From NCBI GenBank assembly GCA_946811185.2, contig OX328105.1:45136845-45200844 (forward strand): 64,000 bases of DNA, given 5' to 3'. Positions 44,459-56,169 of this stretch are shown piece after piece. Every line of letters begins with the position of its first letter. The stretch's first letter is position 1. A program made the translations under genes and the position numbers. The notes beneath the pieces are model-generated. The model was not told the origin of the DNA, ran no database searches, and was given only the letters and a program-made list of their open reading frames with translations. Source of the DNA: Hippopus hippopus. Taxonomy: Eukaryota > Mollusca > Bivalvia > Cardiida > Cardiidae.

Positions 44459-47400
44459 AGCTCACCTGAGCACGTGCTCAAGGTGAGCTATTGTGATAGC
44501 CCTATGTCCGGCGTCCAGCGTCCGTCAACAATTTCTTTAAACATCTTCTTCTCCTAAACCACTGGGCCAATCTTGATGAAACTTGGCAGGAATGTTCCTT
44601 GGGTGGAGCTCTACCAAAGTTGTTCAAAGAATTGAATTCCACCCTTAACTTTGGTTGCCATGGCAACAAAAAGGAAAAAAATGCAAAATCTTTGAAAATC
44701 TTCTCCTCTGAAACTAGAAGGTGTAGAGCTTTGATATTTGGTAAAATAGCATCTCCTAGTGGACCTCTATCAAGTTTGTTTATATGATGCCCCTGGGGTC
44801 AAAACTGGCCCCGTCCCGGGGGTCACAAGTTCGATTATAGGAAGAAAGAAGGAAAACTTTAAAATTCTTCTTCTCTGAAACTGGAAGGCATAGAGCTTTG
44901 ATAGCATGTAGCATCTCCTAGTGGACCTCTACCGTTTGTTCAAATGATGCCACTGGGGTCAAAACTGATCCCGCCCTGGGGGTCACAACTGGCCCCGTCC
45001 TGGGGGTCACAAGTTTGAAAATAGGAGCAAACAAGGAAACTTTAAAATTCTTCTTCTCTGAAAGTGGAAGACGTAGAGCTTTGATGTTTGGTATGTAGTA
45101 TCTCCTCATGGACCTCTACCAAGTTTGTTCATATGATGGGGTCAAAACTAGCCCCACCCTGGGGGTCACAAGTTCGAACATAGGAGCAAAGACGGAAAAC
45201 TTTAAAATTCTTCTTCTCTGAAACTGGAAGACATAGAGCTTTGATATTTGGTATGTAGCATCTCCTAGTGGACCTCTACCAAGTTTGTTCATATGATGCT
45301 CCTGGGGTCAAAACTGGCCCAGCCCTTGGGGTCACAAGTTCTAACATAGGAACAAAGAAGGAAAACTTTAAAATTCTTCTTCTCTAAAACTGGAAGGTGT
45401 AGAGCTTTGATATTTAGTATGTAGCATGTTCTAGTGGACCTCTACCAAGTTTGTTCAAATGATTCCACTGGGGTCAAAACTGGCCCCGCCCAGGGGGTCA
45501 CAATTTCAAACATTGGAACAAAGAAGGAAAACTTTAAAATTCTTCTTTTCTAAAACTGGAAGGCATAGTTATTTGATATGTAGTAAACCTGTTCTAAGTT
45601 TGTTAGCCCATCTGGGCATAACATGTTCAGTCAGTTCAAAACTGGGTCATCTGGAGTCATAAACTAGGTCACTAGGTCAAATTAAAGTTATACCTTGTGG
45701 GCACTCTAGAGGCCACATTTATTGCTCAAATGACGTAAAATTTGGTCAGAATGTTTGTCTTGATAAAATCTCGGATGAGTTTGGATTTGGGTCACCTGGG
45801 ATCATAAACTAGGTCACTAGGTCAAATTAAAGTAATACCTTGTGGGCACTCTAGAGGCCACATTTTTTGCTCAATTGAGTTAAAAATTGGTCAGAATGTT
45901 TGTCTTGATATAATCTCACATGAGTCTGAGTTTGGGTCATGTGGTTTCTTGAATTAGGTCACTACGTCAAATTAAAGAAATACCTTTTAGGCACTCTACA
46001 TTTATTGTTCAATTGATTTGAAAATTGTTTAAAATGTTTGTCTTGATAAAATCTAGGATGAGTTCAAAATTGGGTCACCTGGGGTCATGATCTAGGTCAC
46101 TAGGTCAAATTAAAGAAATACCTTTAGGGCACTCTAGAGGCTACATTTCTTGCTCAATTGACTTGAATATTGGTCAGAATATTTGTCTTGATGAAATATT
46201 GGATGAGTTTGAAATTGGGTCACCTGGGGTCATAAACTAGCTCATTTGGTCAAATTAAAGAAATACCTTGTGGGCACTCTAGAGGCCACATTTATTGCTC
46301 AAATGACCTGAAATTTGGTCAGAATGTTTGTCTTGATAAAATCTCGGATGAGTTTGGATTTGGGTCACCCTGGATCATAAACTAGGTCACTATGTCAAAT
46401 TAAAGTTATACCTTGTGGGCACTCTAGAGGCCACATTTTTTGCTCAATTGACTTGAAAATTGGTCAGAATATTTGTCTTGATGAAATATCAGATGAGTTT
46501 GAAATTGGGTCACCTGGGGTCATAAACTAGGTCACTTGGTCAAATTAAAGAAATACCTTGTGGGCACTCTAGAGGCCACATTTATTGCTCAAATGACCTG
46601 AAATTTGGTCAGAATGTTTGTCTTGATAAAATCTCGGATGAGTTTGGATTTGGGTCACCTGGGATCATAAACTAGGTCATAGGGTTGACTATTGAGGCCA
46701 AAATCTACTATTGCGATAGTATTGACATTGGAAAAAATACTATTGCAATAGTATTGATATTGCCTGTTACTATTGCAATACTATTGGATGAATTGCAAGA
46801 GATGAATTTCACCAAATTACATCTTGAAACCATGTTTTAGACTAATACTTTCTCCGAGTAGTTTAGATTCTACTTGAGTATAGTTTTGAATAGCAAATAA
46901 AGGGGAAAATAGAGTTAAATGTAAGATGCTCAATAAATTTCAATGAGAATTTTTTCTAAATGCAGATGGCTCACAAACAATTTAACATACCTAATTACTC
47001 TGAACTTTTGAAGAATTCAACTTTTAAGTCTGATTGATATACAACAGCATGCAAAGCACAAAATGCTGGCAAATGCTGGTGGTTCATAAACACACCTAAT
47101 AAAAAGTAATTATAAAGCAACTTTAAACTTTTAAAGAAATCACCTTTTAAATGTGAGCCCTTAAGGTTTTTTTGAGTTGATAGAATTTATCTAATTTTAC
47201 CCATAATTGGCCAATATATTCAGACAGAAAAAAATGATTATTTTTGTTTAGTCTCCAAATCTTTAGGAAATTATCATTCTGAAAAAAAGGGGGTGGCCGA
47301 AATAATAGGTTTTACCTTGTTGTATGTGTATCCAAAAAGTGTGTTATATTAAGATATTTGTATAAATTTACTGCTTATAGTAATTAAAAAGCTGAAAAGA

Positions 47401-50400
47401 CGATCCGAAGTGACTCTGATCGGTCAATGTCAAAGAGACATTTTGTTGTGTCATGGGTTTCCGTGTTTTTTACTCCGATCAGTTTTTCATGTCTGTTAAT
47501 TTCTGGCTAGGTATTTCCACATGATTTGACAAAAGGATTGTCAATGAAGGTAACAAGTAACTTCAAAACCTGTCATTTTTCACAAGAAAAGCGTATAATG
47601 GCCTTTTTTGTCCATGCATTTTCTTACGCGAAGTCTCGGGTGTAACCAGAATTTGTTACGTGAATTCAGGGATCTTATATACATGTGTATATACGATCCC
47701 TGGTGAATTTCAATTCTATAATGTGATTTACGCAATAATTTGCGCGAGTGGGAACAGTGTTAAACATTACCTTACCTTTTTTAGCCCGAGAAAGAAGTAG
47801 CTTTCTAATACGAGTTAAGTCATAGTACAGAAGTGGATGGTATAAATCCAAGATCAGACAGCGTGTTCTGTTTAGTCTGATGTCTATCTACACCATCCGC
47901 CAACTTTGAAAATCGCCATCTTGCCATCAGCAGAGTAAATCAGAACGACCATAATGTAGATCTATATTAAAAGCCATTTGTCTACAAGATGCCTGTCGGC
48001 CAGTCGGGGGTACACAAATGTTTGCAGTAAAATTTGGATAAGGGGTATGACGTAACACGCAAATCATTCGAAGCGACTGAGTTGTAACGCACCTGTTTAA
48101 TTTACACACTTAAACTGGTCTGCTTGAAGAAACTTGTATCTGGCTGCAGGTCGACCTCCAATCAATTCAAAGTGACCATGCAATAAGCCTATTCCATGCA
48201 CGATTTACATGTACACCAGCTGATAAAACCTTTTTGCATGTAGTAATATAGCTGTTTCAAGAACACGCCAGTCGTGTCACGTTTTGTGTAGTCAGCATAA
48301 AAAAGTGCGGCTGTTTTCTAAAAATTAATCTAATTCCTTGCAGCCGAAATAAAAGGAATGCATTCGAAATGGATTACTGATAAATAAAGAAAAGAAAGAA
48401 CGAGGTTTAGTATTCATTTTTCATAGTAGATTTATTTATTGCTTATGGAGGGACAACACGCATGATTATGGTTTTGGCGGCCTGTGTAGATTAAGATTAG
48501 ACTAGGCAGACTGTTTGGTCTGATCTTTGATCTAAATCCACACTTTTTCGATTTGGTGAGAAGTTTTTAACAAAAACACCCTTAGTGTTGCAATTATTTT
48601 GGTCAAATTTCATGACTTAAAATTACCGCTGAGTTAATCAGCTCTCGAAGGATTCGTTTTCGTAACGATGAACATTGCTATGCAGAAATTAATATTATGG
48701 AGCCGATCGTTATTGAAAACATATTCCAAAAAATTACCCGTCAAATATTTTGGGAAATTAACGTTACGGAATGTCCGAATATTTAGGAAAACTTGCTTTG
48801 GAAGTGTTCAGAGAAAGAATTAAAAACTAAATTATTTTTGTAAATAATTAAACGTGTCCGAACTTTTAGGGCGTCCGAATACATTAGCGAATTGCAGTAT
48901 TTTCTCTCTCTTTCTTGTCAGTGAAACTATCGAAACTATCGATATTTGAGGTAACTATCGGCGATAGTTATCGATATCCAACATAACAATCGATGCAGTA
49001 GCATCGACACGCTCACCATCGCGATCCATCGATAGTCCGATGTATCGTTACATCCCTAATAGGTCACTATGTCAAATTAAAGTTATACCTTGTGGGCACT
49101 CTAGAGGCCACATTTTTTGCTCAATTGACTTGAAAATTGGTCAGAATATTTGTCTTGATGAAATAACGGATGAGTTTGAAATTGGGTCACCTGGGGTCAT
49201 AAATTAGGTCACTTGGTCAAATTAAAGAAATACTTTGTGGGCACTCTAGAGGCCACATTTATTGCTCAAATGACCTGAAATTTGGTCAGAATGTTTGTCT
49301 TGATAAAATCTCGGATGAGTTTGGATTTGGGTCACCCTGGATCATAAACTAGGTCACTATGTCAAATTAAAGTTATACCTTGTGGGCACTCAAGAGGCCA
49401 CATTTCTTGCTCAATTGACTTGAAAATTGGTCAGAATGTTTGTCTTGATAAAATCTCAGATGAGTCTGAATATGGGTTATTTTGGATCTTAAACTAGGTC
49501 ATTAGTTCAAATTAAAGAAATACCTTGAGGGCACTCTAGAGGCCACATTTATTGTTCAATTGATTTGAAAATTGGTTAAAAATTTGTCTTGATGAAATCT
49601 AAGATGAATTAAAAATTGGGTCACCTGAGGTCATAATCTAGGTCACAAGGTCAAATTAAAGAAATACCTTTAGGGCACTGTAGAGGCCACATTTATTACT
49701 CTATTGACTTGAAAATTGGTCAGAATGTTTGTCTTGATAAAATATCAGATGAGTTTGAAATTGGGTCACCTGGGGTCATAAACTAGGTCACTTGGTCAAA
49801 TTAAAGAAATACCTTGTGGGCACTCTAGAGGCCACATTTATTGCTCAAATGACGAGAATTATTCAGAAGGTTTGTCTTGATAAACTTTCAGGTAAGTTCT
49901 AAATTGGGTCAACTGAGGTCATAAACTAGGTCACTAGGTCAAATTAAAGAAATACCTCTCAGGCACTCTAGAGGCCACATTTTTGGCTCAATTGACTTGA
50001 AAATTAGTGAGAACGTTTGTCTTGATGAAATCTTGGATGAGTCTGAATTTGGGTCAACTGGGATCATAAACTAGGTCACTAGGTCAAATTAAAGAAATAC
50101 CTTTTGGGCACTCTAGAGGCCACATTTATTGCTTAAATGACTTGAAAATTGTTCAGAATGTTTTGATAAATTTTCAAATGAGTTCTAAATTGGGTCATGT
50201 GGAGTCATAAACTAGGTCACTAGGTCAAATCTAAGAAATAACTTGTGGGCACTCTAGATGCCACATTTATTGTTCAATTCATTTGAAAATTGGTCAAAAT
50301 GTTTGTCTTGATGAAATCTAGGATGAGTTCAAAATTTGGTCACCTGGGGTCATAATCTAGGTCACAAGGACAAATTAAATACCTGTAGGGCACTCTAGAG

Positions 50401-50806
50401 GTCACAATCCTTGCTCAATTGACTTGAAAATAGGTCAGGATGTTTGTCTTTATGAAATATTGGATGAGTTTGAAATTGGGTCACCTGGGGTCATAAACTA
50501 GGTCACTTGGTCAAATTAAAGAAATACCTTATGGGCACTCTAGAGGCCACATTTACTCCTCAATTAACTTGAAAACTGTTGAGAATGTTTGTCTTGATAA
50601 ATTTTTTGATGAGTTCTAAATTGGGTCACATGGGGTGATAAATTAGGTCACTAGGTCAACTTACGGAAATTCCTTTTGGACGCTCTAGAGGCCACATTTT
50701 AAGCTCAATTGACCTGACAATTGGTCAGAAATTGAATTATGCACGTGGAGCGAATTTCGCCTATTGAATCAGGTGAGCGATCCAGGGCCATCATGGCCCC
50801 GTTGTT
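44459..50806 (+). mobile_element. Helentron-like element with two different arrays
   Basis: The 5' hairpin is AGCTCACCTGAGCACGTGCT with CAAGGTGAGCT. A GTCC head and a TTGCCATGGCAACAAAAAGG block come next. About six 150-bp units of one type follow (AACTGGAAGGCATAGAGCTT, CTCCTAGTGGACCTCTACCA). From about 45600 the array switches to about seventeen units of a 147-bp type (GGCACTCTAGAGGCCACATT, AAACTAGGTCACTAGGTCAA). The end is GAATCAGGTGAGCGATCCAG, GGGCCATCATGGCCC, CGTTGTT. Without the hAT insert it is about 3.97 kb. Confidence 0.8.
46680..49058. mobile_element. hAT-like element inside the Helentron
   Basis: It begins TAGGGTTGACTATTGAGG and ends GTATCGTTACATCCCTA. It is flanked by a near-identical 8-bp repeat (CTAGGTCA at 46672-46679, ATAGGTCA at 49059-49066), which falls inside an array monomer. 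TAGGG...CCCTA ends and 8-bp duplications are typical of hAT elements. Both subterminal regions are rich in CGATAG/TATTGCAATAG words. No transposase frame is seen in 2379 bp, so it is non-autonomous. Its interior is related to 17745-18573. Confidence 0.75.
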
Positions 50807-50968
50807 TCTACTATGTTTTTTACTTTTTCACAGAAATTAAGCTCATTTGTACTATTTTTTATTTTGTAGTCTGCAGACTTTTGAATTTGAAAGTCAAAAC
50901 TTTTTTGTTTGGGTGGGAAAAGGTTGAAATGGGGCTATATTAGCAGAGCAAAATGATGGTATCCCAAG

Positions 50969-51197
50969 TTAACCCCTTTCAAGACAACAAAATCTCAGCT
51001 TTGTCCAAATTGAAATTATTTTCAGACGACAAATTTAATGCTACTCAAAATACAATATTTGTCTCTCATAGGGTAGGAAACATTGTTGGAAAAGGAGAAA
51101 ATGCTGGTTGCCAGCATTTTCTTCTTTTCCCACATCTTTTTTAAAACCCCACTTTCTCAGGTTCGCTAAAAGTTGGCAGTGTGTGGTAAAGGGTTAG
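50969..51197 (-). repeat. MITE-A copy
   Basis: The ends are TTAACCCCTTTCAAGACAAC and AGTGTGTGGTAAAGGGTTAG. The palindrome is well preserved. Confidence 0.85.
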
Positions 51198-51229
51198 GTA
51201 ATTGTGAAATCCCAGAAAATTCTGAACAT

Positions 51230-51410
51230 TAACCCCTTTCCCAAGCAATCTGGAGTTTTAATGACCACAAGAAAGTTTTATGTTTAGCTTTTCATTTGAT
51301 CTGCATCATAGTAAAAGGTGGAAATGCTTCTTTTTCCCTCACTGTTTTCTATCATTTGGAAGAGAAATCCTATTGGAAATCTTATTGGAATCACATTAAA
51401 TAAGCTGGTA
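51230..51410 (+). repeat. MITE-A, diverged copy
   Basis: The left end TTAACCCCTTTCCCAAGCAA is clear. Later parts (GGTGGAAATGCTTCTTTTTC) are eroded, and no right end is visible. Confidence 0.55.
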
Positions 51411-51444
51411 CAGAAATAGGTACGTGCTCTATGTCAAGCTCAGC

Positions 51445-51665
51445 AGGTTTGCTCAGTGATTAGTGTATCTGACTTGTGATCTGGTGATTGCTGTTCAATA
51501 GACAGTTGAGAAGAACTTTTTTCCCAGCAAATTTTCGTCTCATGCATGTGAGAAAAGAAGTCAGTAACTTGGAGAGAAAGTTGTGTCAGTATCGTTGCGA
51601 GAAAGCCAGGAAACATATGTGCAGGTGCACTGACCGCAATGATATGACCTAAGCTGTTAAAACTG
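51445..51665 (+). mobile_element. SINE family 2 copy
   Basis: The head is GGTTTGCTCAGTGATTAGTG. The body is AGAAAGTTGTGTCAGTATCG, GAGAAAGCCAGGAAACATAT. It ends near CTAAGCTGTTAAAAC without a simple tail. Confidence 0.8.
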
Positions 51666-51995
51666 AGTTTGACCCAAATGCACACAGCTATATGTTGATA
51701 CCCATACAACTTCACTCAAATTATATACCCCTAGTTATGATAAGATGGCATTCCACTGGAATTTCAACGTGAAATCCCAAAAATGACATGCATACTATTT
51801 ATAGAATTGTAAAAACCCAAGTTAGCTCAACCACAAGATGTGAAATATTTTTAAAGCTATTTTAAAATACTCACTATGTAACTATGCTCTCTCACTACCT
51901 GTTTATTTTGAATAATCATGTTTTTGATTGACTTGTCTGTGTGTCTGTCCATCCGTCCGTCTGTCTGCTACGTTTTGTTATCTCATCATGTCTCC
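51666..51995. other. Unassigned, with GTCTGTCCATCCGTCC run
   Basis: The (GTCTGTCC)-like run at 51930-51968 resembles a Helentron head, but no hairpin or array follows. It is directly succeeded by a MITE-A. Confidence 0.45.
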
Positions 51996-52226
51996 TTAAC
52001 TCTTTACCAAACGACAACATTTTAGACTGGTTCAAATTGAAAGCATATGCAGACGACATAATAAAAGTGACTGAAAATTTGAAATTTGTATTGGGAAGGA
52101 TAAAAAACATTGTGGGAAAAGGAGAAAATGCTGGTTACCAGCATTTTCTCCTTTTCCCACAATGTTTTTAAAAATGTTTCTGTCTCAGGGTCGTTAAAAG
52201 TCGGGATTGTGTGGTAAAGGAGTAAG
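51996..52226 (-). repeat. MITE-A copy, best preserved
   Basis: The ends are TTAACTCTTTACCAAACGAC and GGATTGTGTGGTAAAGGAGT. The central palindrome at about 52107-52168 is nearly perfect, with both 30-bp arms meeting at GGTTACC. Confidence 0.9.
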
Positions 52227-52314
52227 CCCTTGTCAGAGTTAAAAAATAAGTTGACACAAATGTCCACCTTGAATAAGGTTAAATGCAGAATGGAAGTTTC
52301 ACATGCCTTTCTTT

Positions 52315-52530
52315 AAGCCTTTTTCCGGGGATCGAACGACCCTTGAAAGAAAGCTTAAGAAAACTTTGTGAGAAAAGAAGAAAATACTTATAATCAGCAT
52401 TTTCTTCTTTTCCCACAATGTTTCCTAACCCATCAAAAACAAATTCTATCTCTTGAGCCATGTTTGAATTGTTGTCTGCTAAAGCTTCAAATTTGGACTA
52501 AAATTTGTTGTGTGGTTAAGATTTAAGGAA
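52315..52530 (+). repeat. MITE-A, diverged copy
   Basis: It contains GAGAAAAGAAGAAAATACTT with GCATTTTCTTCTTTTCCCAC, then TTGTTGTCTGCTAAAGCTTC and TTGTGTGGTTAAGA. Confidence 0.7.
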
Positions 52531-53076
52531 AAAGACCAAAACAAGGCTTCAAAGGTCATTTTCATTGAATTAGTGTCCGTTCTTTAACTGTTAAACCTTA
52601 TTTATGATTTTTGAAAATTTACATGTGTCCACCTCAATGTGAAAAGGTGCAGAACATAGGATTCACATAGTCTCCATGGTCCATGTCACAGAATGGGAAC
52701 ACAGGTCACATGTGCTAGAATCTAGGCAACTCCATTTCTCCAAAAGCCTGTGTCCATCTTTGAAAATTTTCACACAGGTGTCCTCCTTAATTTGAGGATG
52801 TGCAGAGGGAAGGTTTCACATACCAGTCTTAAATGTCAAGGACATAGCAGGGGTCAAAGGTCATATGCACTGTTATTGTGTCTGCCACATATCCCTTGAA
52901 TCCTCTTTCTGGTTTGAAAATAATTTATACAGTTGTCCACCTTGATGAGACAACTTCAAGAGCACAAGGCTTACATACCAGCCTCCAAGTTCAGGGTTTG
53001 AGCCGCTTGCCTGTCCCTCAGTCATGTCAACAATATGTCTGCTGAACTCTTTGAAATTTTGAAAATATTTGACATA

Positions 53077-54098
53077 CAAGGACTGTTCGGAAATTATTGA
53101 GACAAGGCTCATTAAATGAGAATGATAAGACTTACACACAAAATATCTCATCACAGAATGACATATACTTTATTACTCTGTACATGCCAAATATCAGGCT
53201 GCTAGGTGTTCTGTATAACTGTTGGGCCCGTCGGAATTATACCAACTCGCTCGGCCTGGAGCACAACTGCGTTTTGAAGTGATATCCTATCAAAATTGCT
53301 GCGCGTTTACACTCGTGCATGTCACTCCTTTTCAGAGTAAACACCATTTAATCTTAACATTAGATGTACCCATTTGTCGTACAGTTTTACATTATTCACT
53401 ATCTAATTACCTCACTACATTTAGTACCACACTCTTCAACTAAGTGAATTATTGAATCTTTTGCCTCTCAGTTGGGACTTAACATGTGGAAAGACGTCAT
53501 TGATCGTCGATCCCCACCTCCTTTTGTGATGTACAGAGATGATGCATCTTTCATGAATTGTGCCACAGATAAACAAGAGTGGGAGGAACACCTCTTCCCC
53601 TCCGTGTCATGTCTGACATCTTTATTTTTTTGTTTGTTTCAATAGGAGTTTTTCCAAGCTTGGTGCAAAGCTTTATGTAAGCTCGCTGCCCCGCCTTTAC
53701 GTCATTATCTATTTTGTTGCTTTGGTAGCACAAACTTTGGAAAATGGTTAAAACTTGTTTGTCTATTATGTGACCTTTATGAAACTTTACCAGAAATTTG
53801 ACAGAATAACGTGGTACATATGGCATCATTTTAATTGACTATTCTCAGCTATTTTAATATCATTCAAGGTTTTATTCAAGTGTGATTTATTTGAACTCAT
53901 TTTTATGGCGAGCTCTGGTTACCCACACATCTTGTTGATTTTAGATGATATACAGTTATAACATGTAACAAATACAGATTTCATTTAAGTCTATCAATTC
54001 ATTAAGATTAATTCACATTTATGGAAAATTTTATGTACATACATTAAGTTTTATCTCTCAGAACATACATTGTCTCAATAATTTCAGAACAACCCTCG
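53077..54098 (-). mobile_element. Mariner element, internally deleted
   Basis: The ends CAAGGACTGTTCGGAAATTA and TTTCAGAACAACCCTCG (reading TAATTTCAGAACAACCCTCG at the right) are inverted repeats of about 30 bp (TTATTGAGACAA inside). TA flanks at 53075-53076 and 54099-54100. The length is 1022 bp. A transposase remnant lies on the minus strand. Confidence 0.75.
53460..53829 (-). pseudogene. Mariner-type transposase N-terminal remnant
   Basis: The minus strand reads GQRAYIKLCTKLGKTPIET in the frame 53551-53829, resembling the N-terminal 'RAYIK...LGKTPxE' start of some mariner transposases. Readable scraps continue downstream. No DD(D/E) motif survives. The family assignment is from the terminal repeats plus this weak match. 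Confidence 0.45.
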
Positions 54099-54464
54099 TA
54101 CATGTCCACCATAAGGAGACAACTTTCAGAGTGCAGGTCTCACATACTGGTGTCCAAGGTCAAAGTCTGAGCTAGGATACACATAAAATATGCACTGGAA
54201 TTGTGTCTGCTCCATATCTCTTGAACCCCTTGTCTGATTTTAAAAAGAATATTTTGTCAATGTCCACAATGGTTAAAAATGTGCCGAAAAGATGTTTCCC
54301 ATATTTGTATGTTGTCTGTTGTGCGTTACCCTGGCTTCAACAATTTCCATAACATATAATTATGTGCACCGTACAAGCCTTATTTTCAGTCCAATACTCA
54401 TGTATTTTGATCAGAATGGTTGTCCTGATGATTTCTAATATGCTGAACAGTTCTTGTATATCCC

Positions 54465-54690
54465 TCTCAACCAAAACCCCATGGTTTAATGACCCTGAGA
54501 AAGAAAACATATGAAAACATTGTGGGAAAAGGAAAAAATGCTGGTAAGAAGCGTTTTCTCCTTTTACCACAATGTTTTATACTCAATTAAAGGTGATTTT
54601 CATCTTTTGAACTATCTTTAATAAGTAGTCTGCTGAAGCTTTGAATTTGGACTTGTCTAAAATTTTGTTGTGTGGTAAACAGTTACAACA
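54465..54690 (+). repeat. MITE-A copy
   Basis: The palindrome is GGAAAAAATGCTGGTAAGAA with GCGTTTTCTCCTTTTACCAC. The right end is TTGTTGTGTGGTAAACAGTT. Confidence 0.75.
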
Positions 54691-54912
54691 TCTTTACCAT
54701 ACACAAAGTTTTCGACTTGTCCAAAGTGAAACCATTTGCAGATGACACAATGTATTTGGCTCAAAAATTGAATTCTGATTTTGATAGGTAGAAAATGTTG
54801 TGGTAAAAGGAAAATTTGCTTGTTACCAGCATTTTCTCCTTACACTGCTATGTTTTCAAAAGCCTTCTTCCTGTGGGTCGTTAAAACTCAGGATTGTGTG
54901 GCAAAATGTTAA
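54686..54912 (-). repeat. MITE-A copy abutting the previous one
   Basis: The left end CATCTTTACCATACACAAAG follows the previous copy within about 8 bp. The right end is GGATTGTGTGGCAAAATGTT. Confidence 0.75.
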
Positions 54913-54989
54913 GACTTGGAATTATGTGGACTTGGAATTAACAATTAGCAGTATTGATTGTTTTTAAACTGAGAGAAATTAACCATTTC

Positions 54990-56089
54990 ATCATAACCCC
55001 CCCCCCCAGCCCCCGTCTACAAGGTAGAGGGGGGGTAGACTGGTTTCACCATGTCTGTCTGTCTGTCTTGTTTTTGCTTCCATGCTCTAACTCAAAAGCC
55101 GTTTGACCTAGGACCCTAAATCTTTATACCAATATTACTCATGACCCAAGGAGATGCCCTATTGCTTTTGAGTCACTCGGCTCAAAGGTCAAGGTCAAAG
55201 GTAAACCTTGTTTGAAAATAATTGTGGGTCATGTTGGTCAAAGGTGAAGGTCACTGTTGAACCTTGTGTGAAAATCATTCCCATGCTCCAACTCAATAGC
55301 CGTTTGACTGAGGACCCTGAAACTTTATTTGAGTGTTTGCTTATGACCCAAAGATGTACCTTATTGTGTTTGGGTCATTTGAGTCAAAGCTCAAGGTCGC
55401 AGTTGAACTTTGTTTGAAAATCGTTTCCATGCTCTTACACAATAGCTTTTTTGATGTAGGACCCTGAAACTTTATACAGGTGTTGCACATATAAGGAGGT
55501 GCCCTATTCTTTTTTGGGTCACATGAGTCAAAGGTCAAGGTCACAGGTGAACATTGTTTGAAAATTGTTTCCATGCTCTTACTCAATAGCTGTTTGACTA
55601 GGACCTTTAACCTTTATACAAGTGTTACTTATGGCCCAAGGAGATGCCCAATGGTTTTTGGGTCACATGAGTCAAAAGTCAAGATCACAGGTGAACTTCC
55701 TTTGAAAATCTATTCCATGCACGAACTCAATAGCCGTTTGACCATGGATCCTGGGACTTAATACAAGTGTTGCCCATGACCCAAGGAGGTGCCCTATTGT
55801 TTTGGGGTTCAATGAGTCATATGTCAAGGTCACAGGTGAACTTTGTTTGAAAATTGTTTTCATGTTGTAACTCGATAGCTATTTGACCTAGGACCCTGAA
55901 ACTTTATACAAGTGTTTCTCATGATTCAAAGGGTGCCCTTTTGTTTTTTTGGTCACATTAGTCAAAGGTCAAGGTCACTAGTGATCTTTGTTTTGAAAAC
56001 CTTTTCCATTCTCTGGTTGTGCTGCTTCAGTGACCAGATGCTGAGGGGGGGTATTTGGGGGGTATTTGTCCGCTTTGCGACAGTTCTTG
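54990..56089 (+). mobile_element. Helentron-like element K with about 147-bp units
   Basis: The head is a C13 run, then CAGCCCCCGTCTACAAGGTA, GAGGGGGGGTAGAC and (GTCT)n. Six or seven units carry GCCGTTTGACCTAGGACCCT, CCAAGGAGATGCCCTATTG and TCAAAGGTCAAGGTCACAGG. The end is GAGGGGGGGTATTTGGGGGG, GCTTTGCGACAGTTCTTG. The GCGACAGTTxxxGxTCTTG end recalls element G2. Confidence 0.7.
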
Positions 56090-56169
56090 ATTTTTTGCAG
56101 TCAACTGTTTATCAGACAACAAAATTTTAGAGTCATTTTAGGTTGGGTATATTCAGAGAAAATACAGAG

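Larger units (their letters stand above)
44350..50925 (+). repeat. MITE-A split by a Helentron that is itself interrupted
   Basis: The left part 44350-44458 (TCTTTACCACATACAGTAAT to CAGTTTCTCCTTTTTT) and the right part 50807-50925 (TCTACTATGTTTTTTACTTT to GTGGGAAAAGGTT) together rebuild one MITE-A. Confidence 0.75.
52240..54320 (+). repeat. Degenerate tandem array (about 180-bp units), interrupted
   Basis: The words TGTCCACCTTGATGAG, CACATACCAGTCTTAAATGT, GGTCAAAGGTCATATGCACT and TTGTGTCTGCTCCATATCTC recur at 52255, 52620, 52780, 52935 and 54108. This is probably an old Helentron-type core without clear ends. It is broken by a MITE-A and a mariner element. Confidence 0.55.

Noticed and set aside
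54990..55015. C-run as a sequencing artefact
   Set aside because: It is part of a hairpin-like C/G head that is matched by a G-rich end of the same element at 56042-56060, so it is probably real.
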